The notes beneath the pieces were generated by a model. The model saw nothing but the letters and a program-made list of their open reading frames with translations, made no database searches and was not told the DNA's origin. From the NCBI RefSeq assembly GCF_902491705.1, contig NZ_CABUIW010000024.1, forward strand, positions 1-31,227: a DNA stretch of 31,227 bases. The letters are read 5' to 3'. Every line of letters starts with the position of its first letter. Positions within the stretch are counted from its first letter, which is position 1. The DNA is from an uncultured Lactobacillus sp. (GTDB lineage: Bacteria; Bacillota; Bacilli; Lactobacillales; Lactobacillaceae). Positions 22,450-31,166 of the stretch are shown piece after piece. The translations under genes and the position numbers were made by a program.

Positions 22450-22497
22450 GTGTTGAATTAAAGTTCGACGGAATTTTGATTCAACACTTTTTATTTT
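22450..22497 (+). terminator. Terminator upstream of the IS110 element
   Basis: GTGTTGAAT pairs perfectly with ATTCAACAC around a 20-nt loop containing further A/T pairs, followed on the plus strand by TTTTTATTTT. It would shield the IS110 leader and transposase from transcription entering from the left. Confidence 0.7.
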
Positions 22498-22695
22498 GTC
22501 TAAAATAAAAAGTGAAGATAAAGCAAATAAAGTCTTAGGCCTTTTGGACACTTGATGTCGTATACAAAACGGGCTGCTTTACCGACTATTCAAAAGTCTC
22601 TTCGAAGTATGTGGGCACTTAGATGCCAAGTTTAGAAAATTAGAATTTAAATAGTTTGATAAAGCTTTTATCTTCAAAAATATGGAGGAATCATT
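22498..22695 (+). ncRNA. Candidate bridge RNA region of the IS110 element
   Basis: A 198-bp stretch without an ORF directly ahead of the IS110 recombinase. It holds several short complementary segments, including GTCTTAGGCCTTTTGGAC and GTGGGCACTTAGATGCC. IS110-group elements encode a structured bridge RNA in the non-coding end upstream of the recombinase; it pairs with donor and target DNA. Position and size fit, but no fold was computed, and the exact element end is unknown. Confidence 0.35.
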
Positions 22696-23919
22696 ATGAA
22701 TCATAAGGTTATTTTTGGCATTGATGTTAGCAGTAAATCATCTTCAGTCTGTGTCTTAGTAGACAGACACCAACAAGGCGATGTCTTTTCGATAAGCAAT
22801 GATATGATTGGGTATCAAAAGCTTTACGAGCAGTTAAATTTTTACTTGATTACTCCTTTAGTTGTCTTTGAATCTACTGGTGTTTATTCGCTCAGTCTTC
22901 AAGCTTTCTTAGAGCAAAAGAGGATTCAATATCTTAAATTGAATCCTCTTAAAGCTAAAAAACTAATGGACAACAATCTGCGTCACAACAAAACTGATAA
23001 AGTTGATGCCTATCGATTGGCATTAATTCAATTTAACGCTCCACAAAAGCTTACGCAGTCTCAGCCTCCTGAATATCATGAAATGCAAAATGCTAGCAGA
23101 TACTATGAAGAATTGACTAAATCTATTATCGTTGCTAAAACTCAGCTTCATCGCAATCTGCAGACTACTTTCCCTCAAATTGAAAGTATTATGACTAATC
23201 CTACCGGTCGTGTTTATTGGGCAATTGTCGGCTTGTTTCCACACGTTCAGTACGTATTAGACACTGATGTTAAGCATATTCATGACGAACTTCGCAATAT
23301 ACCGGGTATGGGAAACAATCGGGCCGGATATCTATCTCAACGCTTAATCTCTTTGGCTAAACTTACTTGTGCTTATGATGATAAGAACAGTATTGTTATA
23401 CGGGCAATCCAGAGAAACATTGCCGAGTTGTTCTCGCTTGATCAAGAAAGAAAAAATGTTGTTAACTATCTAGACAAACTGGCACATGAAGTTAATGCCA
23501 GAGCTGTAACTATTTATCTGAGTATACCAGGCATTGCTCAAGTAACAGCTCTAAGATTACTGGCTGAAATCGGTGATTTAAGAAGATTTGACAACTCTGG
23601 TCAAATTGATGCCTTTGTTGGTATTGATCCAGGCAGATATCAATCAGACGAAACAGACAGTCATCTGGGGATTACTAAACATGGCAATGCCATTGCCAGA
23701 AAGATTTTATATCGAATTATCGGACAGATGGAATCGGTCAAAGTCACGCATCCATGTCATATTACTGATTACTATGACAGAAAAAAATCTTCTCAAAGCC
23801 GAGGCTTCAAGAAGATTGCCATCGCATCAGTACATAAACTAATTCGCACACTGTACGCACTGGTTACGAAGGATCAATTATACGATTACAACGTAGCCAC
23901 ACAAACACAAAGACTTTAG
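22696..23919 (+). CDS. IS110-family RNA-guided DEDD recombinase (transposase)
   Basis: A 407-aa IS110-type transposase, apparently intact. The N-terminal RuvC-like DEDD domain shows FGIDVSSKSSSVCVLV (first Asp), VFESTGVYS (Glu) and HNKTDKVDAYRLA (two Asp). A coiled-coil linker follows. The C-terminal Tnp20 domain has LSIPGIAQVTALRLLAEIGD (HhH-like), AFVGIDPGRYQSDE with the expected catalytic Ser region, and KHGNAIARKILYRI. Such enzymes move a circular intermediate into sites chosen by the bridge RNA and leave no terminal inverted repeats. The ATG follows TATGGAGGAATCATT, a strong ribosome binding site. It sits head-to-head with the IS4 transposase and was probably inserted into that element's upstream end. 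Confidence 0.93.
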   Translation: MNHKVIFGIDVSSKSSSVCVLVDRHQQGDVFSISNDMIGYQKLYEQLNFYLITPLVVFESTGVYSLSLQAFLEQKRIQYLKLNPLKAKKLMDNNLRHNKTDKVDAYRLALIQFNAPQKLTQSQPPEYHEMQNASRYYEELTKSIIVAKTQLHRNLQTTFPQIESIMTNPTGRVYWAIVGLFPHVQYVLDTDVKHIHDELRNIPGMGNNRAGYLSQRLISLAKLTCAYDDKNSIVIRAIQRNIAELFSLDQERKNVVNYLDKLAHEVNARAVTIYLSIPGIAQVTALRLLAEIGDLRRFDNSGQIDAFVGIDPGRYQSDETDSHLGITKHGNAIARKILYRIIGQMESVKVTHPCHITDYYDRKKSSQSRGFKKIAIASVHKLIRTLYALVTKDQLYDYNVATQTQRL

Positions 23920-24099
23920 TCATAATCAATGATCATATTCAGTATACCACCTATGAGAAACACGTTAATATCATAGGCTTAGTTAGTTATACCCTAAATT
24001 CTATTCTGACCAGTAATATCTAAATTAATTCAATCCAATTATCAATAAATCAAATAAAATAAATAAGCCAAATCATTAATATGACTTGACTTAAAGTAG
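23920..24099. other. Non-coding right end of the IS110 element and flank
   Basis: 180 bp without an ORF. Contains an inverted repeat CCTATGA/TCATAGG (near 23951-23979) nested in GTATACC/TTATACC-like arms. The junction between IS110 and the underlying sequence should lie here, but IS110 ends have no inverted repeats, so I cannot fix it. Confidence 0.4.
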
Positions 24100-24178
24100 A
24101 AAAAGAACTCAAATCAAAATAATTTGAGTTCTATAAAAGCAGTCAGATTTTGTCAATGCCTTAACTTAATGACATTGT
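24100..24178 (-). repeat. 79-bp inverted repeat, right copy, with internal hairpin
   Basis: The reverse-complement partner of 20877-20955. AGAACTCAAAT and ATTTGAGTTCT form a perfect 11-bp stem. The outer end reads TTAATGACATTGT. Placed at the far side of both transposases, it marks the outer limit of the insertion nest. No obvious target-site duplication is seen outside the two copies. Confidence 0.75.
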
Positions 24179-24197
24179 CCCAATGATCTAGCCTATT

Positions 24198-25145
24198 TTA
24201 TATATATTTATTTAAAAACTTACTTACACGCTTTTTATATTCATGCGGATAGGTTTCAAATGAACGTGCGTGAGCTGCTTTTTTAGCAATCCACAATTGT
24301 TTTGGACCCTTTGTTGCATGGTAATTTTGATACACCATTTTGGTTGGTACAAAATTGTCTTTTCCGCCATGAATAAATAGCATTGGCGTCTTGTTTTTCT
24401 TCAATTGATTTACTGCAGAAGCATCCCCTAAGTAAAAGCCTAAATTAGCTTTACTTACACCGCTCAGCATAGTAACTGCACTTGTAGCCACCGCCTCTGG
24501 CATACTATATAAATCTTTTGCCTCATGCATGAATTCAGATTTTACATCGCTATAACCACAGTCTTCAACGTACGCCTTAACTTGTTTAGGCATCTTGAGA
24601 CCACTAGTCATCATAGTAGTTGCACCACCCATGCTGACGCCAAAAATTACAATTTTTTGTTTTCTTCCTTCAACTGATAAATCTTTATTAACCCATTTTT
24701 TAACATCATATTTTTCAGGCCAACCATAGCCAATATATCTACCCTGACTTTGCCCATGAGCACGCGCATCAGGAATTAAAACATTGTATCCCAATTGATG
24801 AAACATAGCTGCGTATGGCGCCATGGTATCTTTATTATTACCAAATCCGTGCAATAATACCGCAGTCTTTTCAGAATGCTTATTTGGAATATAGTTTGCA
24901 TCTAAACGATAATTTGAAGAAGCAGACTTAATATACCAATGCTCCTTTTTAGCGTTCTTATACCACTCCTTATTTTGTTTAAGAGGATCTTTCTTTTTCT
25001 TACTAGAATATTTATTTAACACCGTTTTTTTACCTGGTACAAAAGCGACATTAAAGAAATATGCCTCACCAACTCCAATTAAGACAACTAAAACTGCGGC
25101 GACTATCCCTGTTATCCACCATACTTTTTTGCGTTTTCTATTCAA
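24198..25145 (-). CDS. Membrane-anchored alpha/beta hydrolase
   Basis: A 315-aa serine hydrolase. The N-terminus is NRKRKKVWW followed by one transmembrane helix (WITGIVAAVLVVLIGVGEAY), so the catalytic part should lie outside the cell, tethered. The hydrolase domain shows AVLLHGFGNNKDTM (oxyanion loop), YNVLIPDARAHGQSQG, the nucleophile elbow GVSMGGA, and late Asp and His in FIHGGKDNFVP and KKAAHARSF. I start it at TTG 25145 because TAGGAGTTGACATT gives AGGAG 8 nt upstream; the longer frame from 25169 would read through that site. The substrate is unknown; relatives include cell-surface esterases and DUF-type cephalosporinase-like hydrolases. Confidence 0.85.
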   Translation of the reverse strand: MNRKRKKVWWITGIVAAVLVVLIGVGEAYFFNVAFVPGKKTVLNKYSSKKKKDPLKQNKEWYKNAKKEHWYIKSASSNYRLDANYIPNKHSEKTAVLLHGFGNNKDTMAPYAAMFHQLGYNVLIPDARAHGQSQGRYIGYGWPEKYDVKKWVNKDLSVEGRKQKIVIFGVSMGGATTMMTSGLKMPKQVKAYVEDCGYSDVKSEFMHEAKDLYSMPEAVATSAVTMLSGVSKANLGFYLGDASAVNQLKKNKTPMLFIHGGKDNFVPTKMVYQNYHATKGPKQLWIAKKAAHARSFETYPHEYKKRVSKFLNKYI

Positions 25146-25240
25146 AATGTCAACTCCTATATAAAACAATATAGAATTAATTATACGCTTTTGAATTTCA
25201 TATGGTATATTGACATTTTAAACAAAGTATTGCCTATACA

Positions 25241-25270
25241 AAAAAATGATGGCTCTCGCCATCATTTTTT
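25241..25270. terminator. Bidirectional terminator after bglA
   Basis: A perfect inverted repeat: AAAAAATGATGGC, loop TCTC, GCCATCATTTTTT. T runs on both strands allow termination in either direction; leftward it ends the bglA transcript. Confidence 0.92.
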
Positions 25271-25274
25271 TCTA

Positions 25275-26747
25275 TTAATCTAAATCTTCACCATCAGAGC
25301 TAATTACTTTCTTGTACCAGTAGAATGAATCCTTAGGCATTCTCTTAAGAGTACCATTGCCTTCATCATCACGGTCTACGTAGATAAAGCCATAACGCTT
25401 AGACATTTGACCAGTACCTGCTGATACCAAATCAATACAGCCCCAAGTTGTGTAACCGATCAAATCAACACCATCATCGATTGCCTTTTGCATTGCTTCA
25501 ATATGTTGACGAAGATAATCAATACGGTAATCATCATGAATCTTACCATCATCTGAGATCTTATCAACAGCACCTAAACCATTTTCAACTACCATTACTG
25601 GAATTTCATAACGATCATAAATTACTTCAAGATAGTATTGAAGACCGGTTGGGTCAGTTGCCCAGCCCCATTCAGAGTAGTTCAAGTAAGGGTTCTTAGC
25701 ACCTGCTGCGAAGTTACCACCCATCTTGTCTTTTACTTCATGAGTAGTTACAACATTAGACATGTAGTATGAGAAGGTGTACATATCTACTGTACCTTCT
25801 GCAAGATCCTTTAAATCTTGATCAGTAATATCTAACTTAACATTATGAGCATCCCAAAGTCTCTTAGAAAAAGTTGGGTACTTACCTTTGCATTGAACAT
25901 CGCCACAATAGAAGATATTCTTTTCCCAATCATGACGGTTAAGCAAAACATCCTTTGGATCTGGAGTCATTGGGTAATCTACAATACCACAGATCATATT
26001 ACCAACTACATAATTTGGATCGATTTCGTGGGCCAATTTAACTGCACGAGCACTTGCAACGAATTGATAGTGGAGCTTTTGATATGCATGTTGGTAAGCT
26101 TCATCAGGAGCCTTGTTACCGAACATATCCAAGAACATAATTGCTGTATTAATTTCGTTGAAAGTTAACCAGTATTTTACTAAGCCCTTGTATTCTTCAA
26201 ACAAGACTTTGGCATATTTAACGTACATGTCGATCATTTTACGATCTTGCCAGTCATGATATTTTTCACTTAAGTAAAGTGGGTCTTCATAGTGAGAAAT
26301 AGTTACAAGTGGTTCAATACCGTACTTCTTACATTCTTCAAAGACTCTGCGATAAAAATCAAGTCCTTCTTGGTTAGGCTTTTCTTCGTCACCCTTAGGG
26401 AAAATTCTGGTCCAAGCAATTGAAAGACGGAATGTCTTGAAGCCCATTTCAGCAAACATCTTAATATCTTCTTTGTAGTGGTGGTAGAAATCAATCGCTA
26501 CATGGTTTGGGTAATATTCATTAGGATCAATTGCACCAACTGCACCTTCTGGAAGGCCTGCGCCTGGAACACCTGGTGTCTTTTCAAGTTTTCCATTTAA
26601 CTTGTAAGTCAACATTCTAGGATGATCTAAACTACCTGCAGTAGTGATGTCGGTTACAGAAAGGCCTTTGCCACCTTCGTTATATGCACCTTCGATTTGG
26701 TTGGCAGCTGTGGCACCACCCCATAAAAAGTTCTTTGGAAATGACAT
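25275..26747 (-). CDS. bglA: 6-phospho-beta-glucosidase (GH1)
   Basis: Hydrolyses phosphorylated beta-glucosides (for example cellobiose, arbutin or salicin phosphate) brought in by the adjacent PTS. At 490 aa it is a full-length GH1 enzyme: N-terminal FPKNFLWGGATAANQIEGAY, acid/base Glu in TFNEIN, nucleophile Glu in VVENGLGA, and the C-terminal GYTTWGCIDLVSAGTGQMSKRYGFIYVD region whose Ser/Lys/Tyr set binds the 6-phosphate. The gene lies 80 bp downstream of bglP, with a cre-like site in the gap, so it may have its own CcpA-controlled promoter as well as read-through from the operon. A perfect terminator follows. Confidence 0.96.
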   Translation of the reverse strand: MSFPKNFLWGGATAANQIEGAYNEGGKGLSVTDITTAGSLDHPRMLTYKLNGKLEKTPGVPGAGLPEGAVGAIDPNEYYPNHVAIDFYHHYKEDIKMFAEMGFKTFRLSIAWTRIFPKGDEEKPNQEGLDFYRRVFEECKKYGIEPLVTISHYEDPLYLSEKYHDWQDRKMIDMYVKYAKVLFEEYKGLVKYWLTFNEINTAIMFLDMFGNKAPDEAYQHAYQKLHYQFVASARAVKLAHEIDPNYVVGNMICGIVDYPMTPDPKDVLLNRHDWEKNIFYCGDVQCKGKYPTFSKRLWDAHNVKLDITDQDLKDLAEGTVDMYTFSYYMSNVVTTHEVKDKMGGNFAAGAKNPYLNYSEWGWATDPTGLQYYLEVIYDRYEIPVMVVENGLGAVDKISDDGKIHDDYRIDYLRQHIEAMQKAIDDGVDLIGYTTWGCIDLVSAGTGQMSKRYGFIYVDRDDEGNGTLKRMPKDSFYWYKKVISSDGEDLD

Positions 26748-26798
26748 ATTTACACTCTTTTCTATCTTTATCTAGTTATTAATCTATACTTATCATAT

Positions 26799-26814
26799 CT
26801 GAAAGCGATTACTT
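26799..26814. promoter_or_regulatory. cre-like site (CcpA) ahead of bglA
   Basis: CTGAAAGCGATTACTT matches the catabolite-responsive element consensus WTGNAARCGNWWWCAW at 14 of 16 positions. It lies in the bglP-bglA gap, 52 bp ahead of the bglA ATG, so glucose repression of bglA is expected. Confidence 0.65.
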
Positions 26815-26827
26815 TTGCAAAAATTGA

Positions 26828-28819
26828 TTAACTTAATTGAACTTGTCCATTTGCAGATACTACTGCATCTTTTTCTTCAGGAGCATCAAGTTCAAGAACA
26901 GGTTCTCCTACTTTAACTTCGCCTTTAGCAATTTGTTTAATATCTTCAAAGTCTTGAGAATTAGTTACAACTACGGGAGTAGTTACTGGGTAGCCAGCCT
27001 TCTTGATAGCATCAATATCAAATTTAACTAATGAATCTCCTGCCTTAACTTCTTGATCTTTTTCGACTAAAGTGTCAAAGCCTTTACCTTGAAGGTTAAC
27101 AGTATCCATACCAATGTGCATCAAAATTTCTGCACCATCAGTTGTCTTCATACCAATCGCATGACCAGTCTTGAAGGTCATAATAATTTTACCGTCTGCA
27201 GGTGCGTGAAGAACACCATCAGTTGGTTCAATAGCAATACCTTTGCCCATTGCACCACTTGAAAATACATCATCTTTAACTTCTGAAAGTGGCATAACTT
27301 GACCATTTTCTGGACTAACTAAAGTAGCAGTAGCAACTTCTGGAGTTGCATTTAAAGCAGCATTTTCTTCTACTTTTTCACTTTGTTTTTTATCATATTC
27401 TGCATCTACTGACTTTTTACCAAAGAGCATTTGTAATGCGAAACCAACGACGAAGGCAACTACACCAGCGACAATAACACCAATTACCTGGGTCATTGAA
27501 TTCCCCTTAGGGTTAACGTAAGCAGGAATTGAGAATAATCCCATTGAAGGCATAATGTACAAAACTGAACGGAAGGCACCAATGATTGCACCAGATACCG
27601 CACCAGCGATACAACTTAAAATAAATGGACGTTTTCTTGGTAAGGTAATACCATAAATAGCTGGTTCAGTAACACCGAATAATCCTGAGAAGAATGCACC
27701 AGTAGCATTTTCCTTAAGTTTCTTATCCTTAGTTTGTTTGATAATTGCTAAAACAACACCAATTTGTGCGTAGCAGACCATGCAAGTCATACCTAAAATT
27801 GGATCGTAACCAAGTGCTGCTAAGTCGGCAGTAGTAACAGCTACAATTCCCCAGTGCACACCGAAGATAACCAATACTTGCCAAAGGCCACCAAGCAAAA
27901 GACCAGCAACAATTGGACTAAAGTGGTAAACACTTGACATTACGGCACCAATACCGTCACCAACCCAAGTCATCACAGGACCGATTACAATAAATGCAAT
28001 TGGTAAAGCAATGATCATTGTTACAACAGGTACTAAGAACATTTGAACAACTGATGGAATCCACTTCTTTGCCCAGTGTTCAATAATTGAAGCAAACCAT
28101 ACAGTGAACAATACTGGCAAAACTGTTGAAGTATAATTCATTGTAATTACTGGAATACCAAAGAAAGTAGTATGAATTTCAGAAGCAAATGGAGTTCCAG
28201 CAAATAATGTTCCTAAAACTGTCTTACTTGCCGCAAGTTGTACCATTGTTGGATATGTAAGTGTAGCCCCAATTGCTAAACCAATAAATTGATTCATATG
28301 GAATCTTCTAGCAGCAGTTACACCTAAGAAAATTGGCAAGAAGTAGAAAATACTATCACCAATTGCATACAAGATTTGATATGCACCAGAAGAAGTTGAA
28401 AGCCAACCTACAGCTGCAGCCAGAACAACTAAACCTTTAATAATACCTCCAGCACTAAGTGGAGCTAAGATATCAGTAAAGATACCAGAAATTAAAGCAA
28501 CGGCTTTATCAATGAAACTTGAATTATCATCTTCACCGTAATCATCTGGAACTTCACCACCACCTGAAAAGCCGCCTTCTTTTAATACAGCATCATATAC
28601 ATCGGCAACTTCATTTCCGATAACAACTTGGTATTGTCCACCAGCTTTAACAACTGTTACAACACCATCAGTGTTTTTTAAGGCATCATCATTAGCCTTT
28701 TTTTCATCTTTTAATTTAAAACGTAAACGGGTGGCACAGTGCACAACGCTATTAACATTATCTTTACCACCAACATCTTTAATGATGGTATTAGCTAATT
28801 GATCATAGTTCTTAGCCAT
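26828..28819 (-). CDS. bglP: Beta-glucoside PTS transporter, EIIBCA
   Basis: A 663-aa fused phosphotransferase permease of the glucose/glucoside superfamily that takes up and phosphorylates beta-glucosides. Domain order is IIB (residues 1-90, phospho-Cys28 in VVHCATRLRF), IIC (about 105-470, ten or so membrane spans including FGVHWGIVAV and FGVTEPAIYG), and IIA (about 510-650, active His in ILMHIGMDTVNLQGKGF). All phosphotransfer residues are present. GAGGAGG lies upstream of the ATG. It is preceded by a hairpin that looks like a LicT-controlled terminator, and it shares the operon with licT and bglA. Confidence 0.96.
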   Translation of the reverse strand: MAKNYDQLANTIIKDVGGKDNVNSVVHCATRLRFKLKDEKKANDDALKNTDGVVTVVKAGGQYQVVIGNEVADVYDAVLKEGGFSGGGEVPDDYGEDDNSSFIDKAVALISGIFTDILAPLSAGGIIKGLVVLAAAVGWLSTSSGAYQILYAIGDSIFYFLPIFLGVTAARRFHMNQFIGLAIGATLTYPTMVQLAASKTVLGTLFAGTPFASEIHTTFFGIPVITMNYTSTVLPVLFTVWFASIIEHWAKKWIPSVVQMFLVPVVTMIIALPIAFIVIGPVMTWVGDGIGAVMSSVYHFSPIVAGLLLGGLWQVLVIFGVHWGIVAVTTADLAALGYDPILGMTCMVCYAQIGVVLAIIKQTKDKKLKENATGAFFSGLFGVTEPAIYGITLPRKRPFILSCIAGAVSGAIIGAFRSVLYIMPSMGLFSIPAYVNPKGNSMTQVIGVIVAGVVAFVVGFALQMLFGKKSVDAEYDKKQSEKVEENAALNATPEVATATLVSPENGQVMPLSEVKDDVFSSGAMGKGIAIEPTDGVLHAPADGKIIMTFKTGHAIGMKTTDGAEILMHIGMDTVNLQGKGFDTLVEKDQEVKAGDSLVKFDIDAIKKAGYPVTTPVVVTNSQDFEDIKQIAKGEVKVGEPVLELDAPEEKDAVVSANGQVQLS

Positions 28820-28835
28820 GACTCTTCCTCCTCAA

Positions 28836-28903
28836 AATAAAAACCCAAGCTACTTAAAAACTAGAGAACATAAAAATGCTCTGTGTCTTTCAGTAACCTG
28901 GGT
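28836..28903 (-). promoter_or_regulatory. Terminator with probable LicT antiterminator site before bglP
   Basis: On the minus strand ACCCAGGTTACT pairs with AGTAGCTTGGGT (12 bp with two G-U pairs) and runs into GGGTTTTTATTTT. The 5' arm overlaps GGTTACTG...CACAG, similar in outline to the RAT target of BglG/LicT antiterminators. Binding of LicT would stop the terminator forming and open bglP-bglA. Confidence 0.6.
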
Positions 28904-28948
28904 CCATGCCTAATTCTCTTAGTAACATACCTAAGTTAATAGATATTA

Positions 28949-29785
28949 TTATTCTTGTCTTGATGTCACTCTAAATATATGGAGCACCAAGTAAAATTTA
29001 TCGTCTGAATCTAATGTCCAGCCCATCTTTGAATGTAAGTAAGTAGCAATCCGCTCTGCTGTATCATAGGCTTTATTATATTTAACCTTCATAAATGATA
29101 ATAAAGAGGGATCCAACTTTTGATTTTTATTTGGTTGATTCTTAAGCAATCTAACTAATAGTATCCGCAGATGTGTAATAAAACGACTATAGTTAAAAGT
29201 ACTTGTATCTAAAGTAACTTTATATTGGAATTGAATAATACTGATAATTCCACTAATCAAATTAGTGATCTGCATTGTTTCCTGCATCTGCGCATCATCA
29301 GAAGCTGCATTCACCAAGTGATACGTCATAAATGTCGTTTCACTTTTTGGCAATTTTATATTCAGCTCTCTGTTGATTAACGCGATTACTTTTTCAGAAA
29401 TTGCATATTCCTTTGGAAACAAATTTTTAACTTCCCAATCATTATTTGCTGGATCAATATCAATATGATCATTAATTCTTGTTACAGCAAAATCAATATG
29501 ATCAGCTAAAGCTAAATATTGATAATCAGAAAATTTAGTTTGTAAAAGTGGTTCAACCATCTTAACAATTTGATTAGTTACATCGATCGTTTGAGCCGCA
29601 AACTCTTTGACTTGCTCTGCTTCATCTGATTGCTCAGTTGTAACAAAATAGCGTTCAACTTTTGATTCATCAATATCTTGGCCTTTTTTAAGGCCAAATC
29701 CAATACCTTTACCTAGAACAATTTTTTCTTTACCATCGTCCTCTACTAACGCTGCACTATTATTAAATGCCTTAAGAAATTTCAT
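28949..29785 (-). CDS. licT: LicT/BglG-family transcriptional antiterminator
   Basis: An RNA-binding activator of beta-glucoside operons. At 278 aa it has the N-terminal CAT domain (residues 1-55: KFLKAFNNSAALVEDDGKE, GKGIGFGLKKGQDI) and two PRD domains (about 65-170 and 171-278) with the regulatory His regions LALADHIDFAVTR, ETTFMTYHLVNA, RFITHLRILLVRLL and YLVLHIFRV. PTS-dependent phosphorylation of these histidines switches it on or off. AAGGG lies 11 nt ahead of the ATG at 29785; a GTG one codon earlier is also in frame. The leader holds a RAT/terminator, so licT controls its own expression as well as bglP. Confidence 0.95.
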   Translation of the reverse strand: MKFLKAFNNSAALVEDDGKEKIVLGKGIGFGLKKGQDIDESKVERYFVTTEQSDEAEQVKEFAAQTIDVTNQIVKMVEPLLQTKFSDYQYLALADHIDFAVTRINDHIDIDPANNDWEVKNLFPKEYAISEKVIALINRELNIKLPKSETTFMTYHLVNAASDDAQMQETMQITNLISGIISIIQFQYKVTLDTSTFNYSRFITHLRILLVRLLKNQPNKNQKLDPSLLSFMKVKYNKAYDTAERIATYLHSKMGWTLDSDDKFYLVLHIFRVTSRQE

Positions 29786-29813
29786 CACGAATCACCCTTA
29801 ATCATCTGAGCTA

Positions 29814-29902
29814 TAAAAAAAGCTACTACGCATAAAATTATATACCAAAAAAGTATATCATCTTATCACATAGTAGCTAAGACCTGATCGAATCAGTAAT
29901 CC
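29814..29902 (-). promoter_or_regulatory. RAT antiterminator and terminator in the licT leader
   Basis: On the minus strand GGATTACTGATTCGATCAGG (complement of 29883-29902) is a RAT-like imperfect hairpin (ACTGAT/ATCAGG core). Just after it AGCTACTATG pairs with CGTAGTAGCT (10 bp, one G-U) across a long loop, and seven T follow. The arrangement predicts that LicT binding prevents termination. Confidence 0.7.
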
Positions 29903-29919
29903 GCTCACTTACAGATATT

Positions 29920-29948
29920 ATAATAACTAATTTTGTAAGCGGTGTCAA
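29920..29948 (-). promoter_or_regulatory. licT operon promoter overlapped by a cre site
   Basis: On the minus strand -35 TTGACA (complement of 29943-29948) and -10 TATTAT (complement of 29920-29925) are 17 bp apart. The cre-like TTGTAAGCGGTGTCAA (29933-29948) matches WTGNAARCGNWWWCAW at 15 of 16 positions and covers the -35. CcpA would therefore repress the beta-glucoside operon directly. Confidence 0.78.
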
Positions 29949-30010
29949 TATAATTTTATAAAAAAAGCGAAATGTTTTAAAATTAAGAAAACAGATAGTG
30001 AGGGAAAATA

Positions 30011-31153
30011 ATGAAATTCGTATTAGCACCTGATTCATTCAAAGAAAGTATGTCGGCTAAAGAAGTTTGTGAGGCAATGAAACAAGGTATCCAAAAAGTG
30101 TTGCCTGACGCAGAAATTGTTGCAGTACCAATGGCTGATGGCGGCGAAGGTACAATGGATTCTTTAGTAGACGCAACTAATGGACAAAAATATGAAGTTC
30201 AGGTAACCGGCCCACTTGGCAAACAGGTTACAGCGCATTATGGTATTTTAGGTGATCAGAAGACCGCAATTATTGAAATGGCTGAAGCAAGTGGTCTTTC
30301 CTATGTTCCTCAAAAAGATAGAACACCTGAAACCATTAAGAGAACAACTACCTTTGGCACAGGAGAATTAATTAATGCGGCTTTAGAACATGATGTTAAT
30401 AGAATTATTATTGGTCTTGGCGGCAGTAGTACCAACGATGGTGGTAGCGGCATGGCGCAAGCAATCGGTGTAAGATTCTTTGATCACCACGATCATGAAA
30501 TCACTCAAAAATTGGGCGGTGGCGATCTAAAACAAATTGCGCGAATTGATACTAGCAATATTAATCCTAAAATTAAAAATACTACTTTTTTGCTTGCTAG
30601 TGATGTTACCAACCCACTTACAGGTACTAACGGTGCTTCATATGTCTTTGGACCACAAAAAGGCGCTGATTCTAAGACCGTTAAAGAACTAGATGAAAAT
30701 TTAACTCACTATGCTGAAATCATTGGCAAAGAAATAGCGAAAACTCCCGGTAGTGGTGCAGCAGGCGGTTTAGGAGCCGGACTTTTGGCTTTTACTTCTG
30801 CTAAGATTTACCCAGGCGTAAAATTAGTTGCTAACGAAGTCCATCTAGTTGAAAAAATAAAAGATGCAGATTATGTTTTCACAGGTGAAGGTGGAACTGA
30901 TTTTCAAACTCAATTTGGTAAAACACCATATGGAGTTGCTCAAATAGCTAAAAAATATAACGTCCCAGTAATTTCACTTGCTGGCTACGTCGGTAAAGGG
31001 ATCGATCAGCTTTATGACAAAGGATTCACTGCTATTTTCGGCATCTTAGCTAAAGCTGAAAATATTGATCAAGCTCTAAAAGACGGCCCACAAAATGTTG
31101 AACGCACTACCGAAAATATTGTCCGCTTAATCGCAAATAAAAAACGAGCTTAA
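30011..31153 (+). CDS. glxK: Glycerate kinase (GlxK/GarK family)
   Basis: Phosphorylates D-glycerate with ATP to 2- or 3-phosphoglycerate, feeding lower glycolysis. At 380 aa it is full length. Family signatures are KFVLAPDSFKESMSAKEVCE at the start, VPMADGGEGTMDSLV, IIGLGGSSTNDGGSGMAQA, the ASDVTNPLTGTNGA loop, GSGAAGGLGAGLLAF and VFTGEGGTDFQTQFGKTP. The ATG follows GTGAGGGAAAATA. It is divergent from licT across a 225-bp gap that contains the cre site, so it might share CcpA control; TATAAT at 29949-29954 is a possible -10. Which hydroxyl is phosphorylated cannot be told from sequence. Confidence 0.95.
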   Translation: MKFVLAPDSFKESMSAKEVCEAMKQGIQKVLPDAEIVAVPMADGGEGTMDSLVDATNGQKYEVQVTGPLGKQVTAHYGILGDQKTAIIEMAEASGLSYVPQKDRTPETIKRTTTFGTGELINAALEHDVNRIIIGLGGSSTNDGGSGMAQAIGVRFFDHHDHEITQKLGGGDLKQIARIDTSNINPKIKNTTFLLASDVTNPLTGTNGASYVFGPQKGADSKTVKELDENLTHYAEIIGKEIAKTPGSGAAGGLGAGLLAFTSAKIYPGVKLVANEVHLVEKIKDADYVFTGEGGTDFQTQFGKTPYGVAQIAKKYNVPVISLAGYVGKGIDQLYDKGFTAIFGILAKAENIDQALKDGPQNVERTTENIVRLIANKKRA

Positions 31154-31162
31154 CGCTCGTTT
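31142..31162 (+). terminator. Short hairpin over the glycerate kinase stop
   Basis: AAACGAGC/GCTCGTTT, 8 bp with a 5-nt loop overlapping the TAA. Only three T follow inside the stem, so termination may rely on the insertion-sequence hairpin immediately downstream. Confidence 0.5.
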
Positions 31163-31166
31163 GAAG

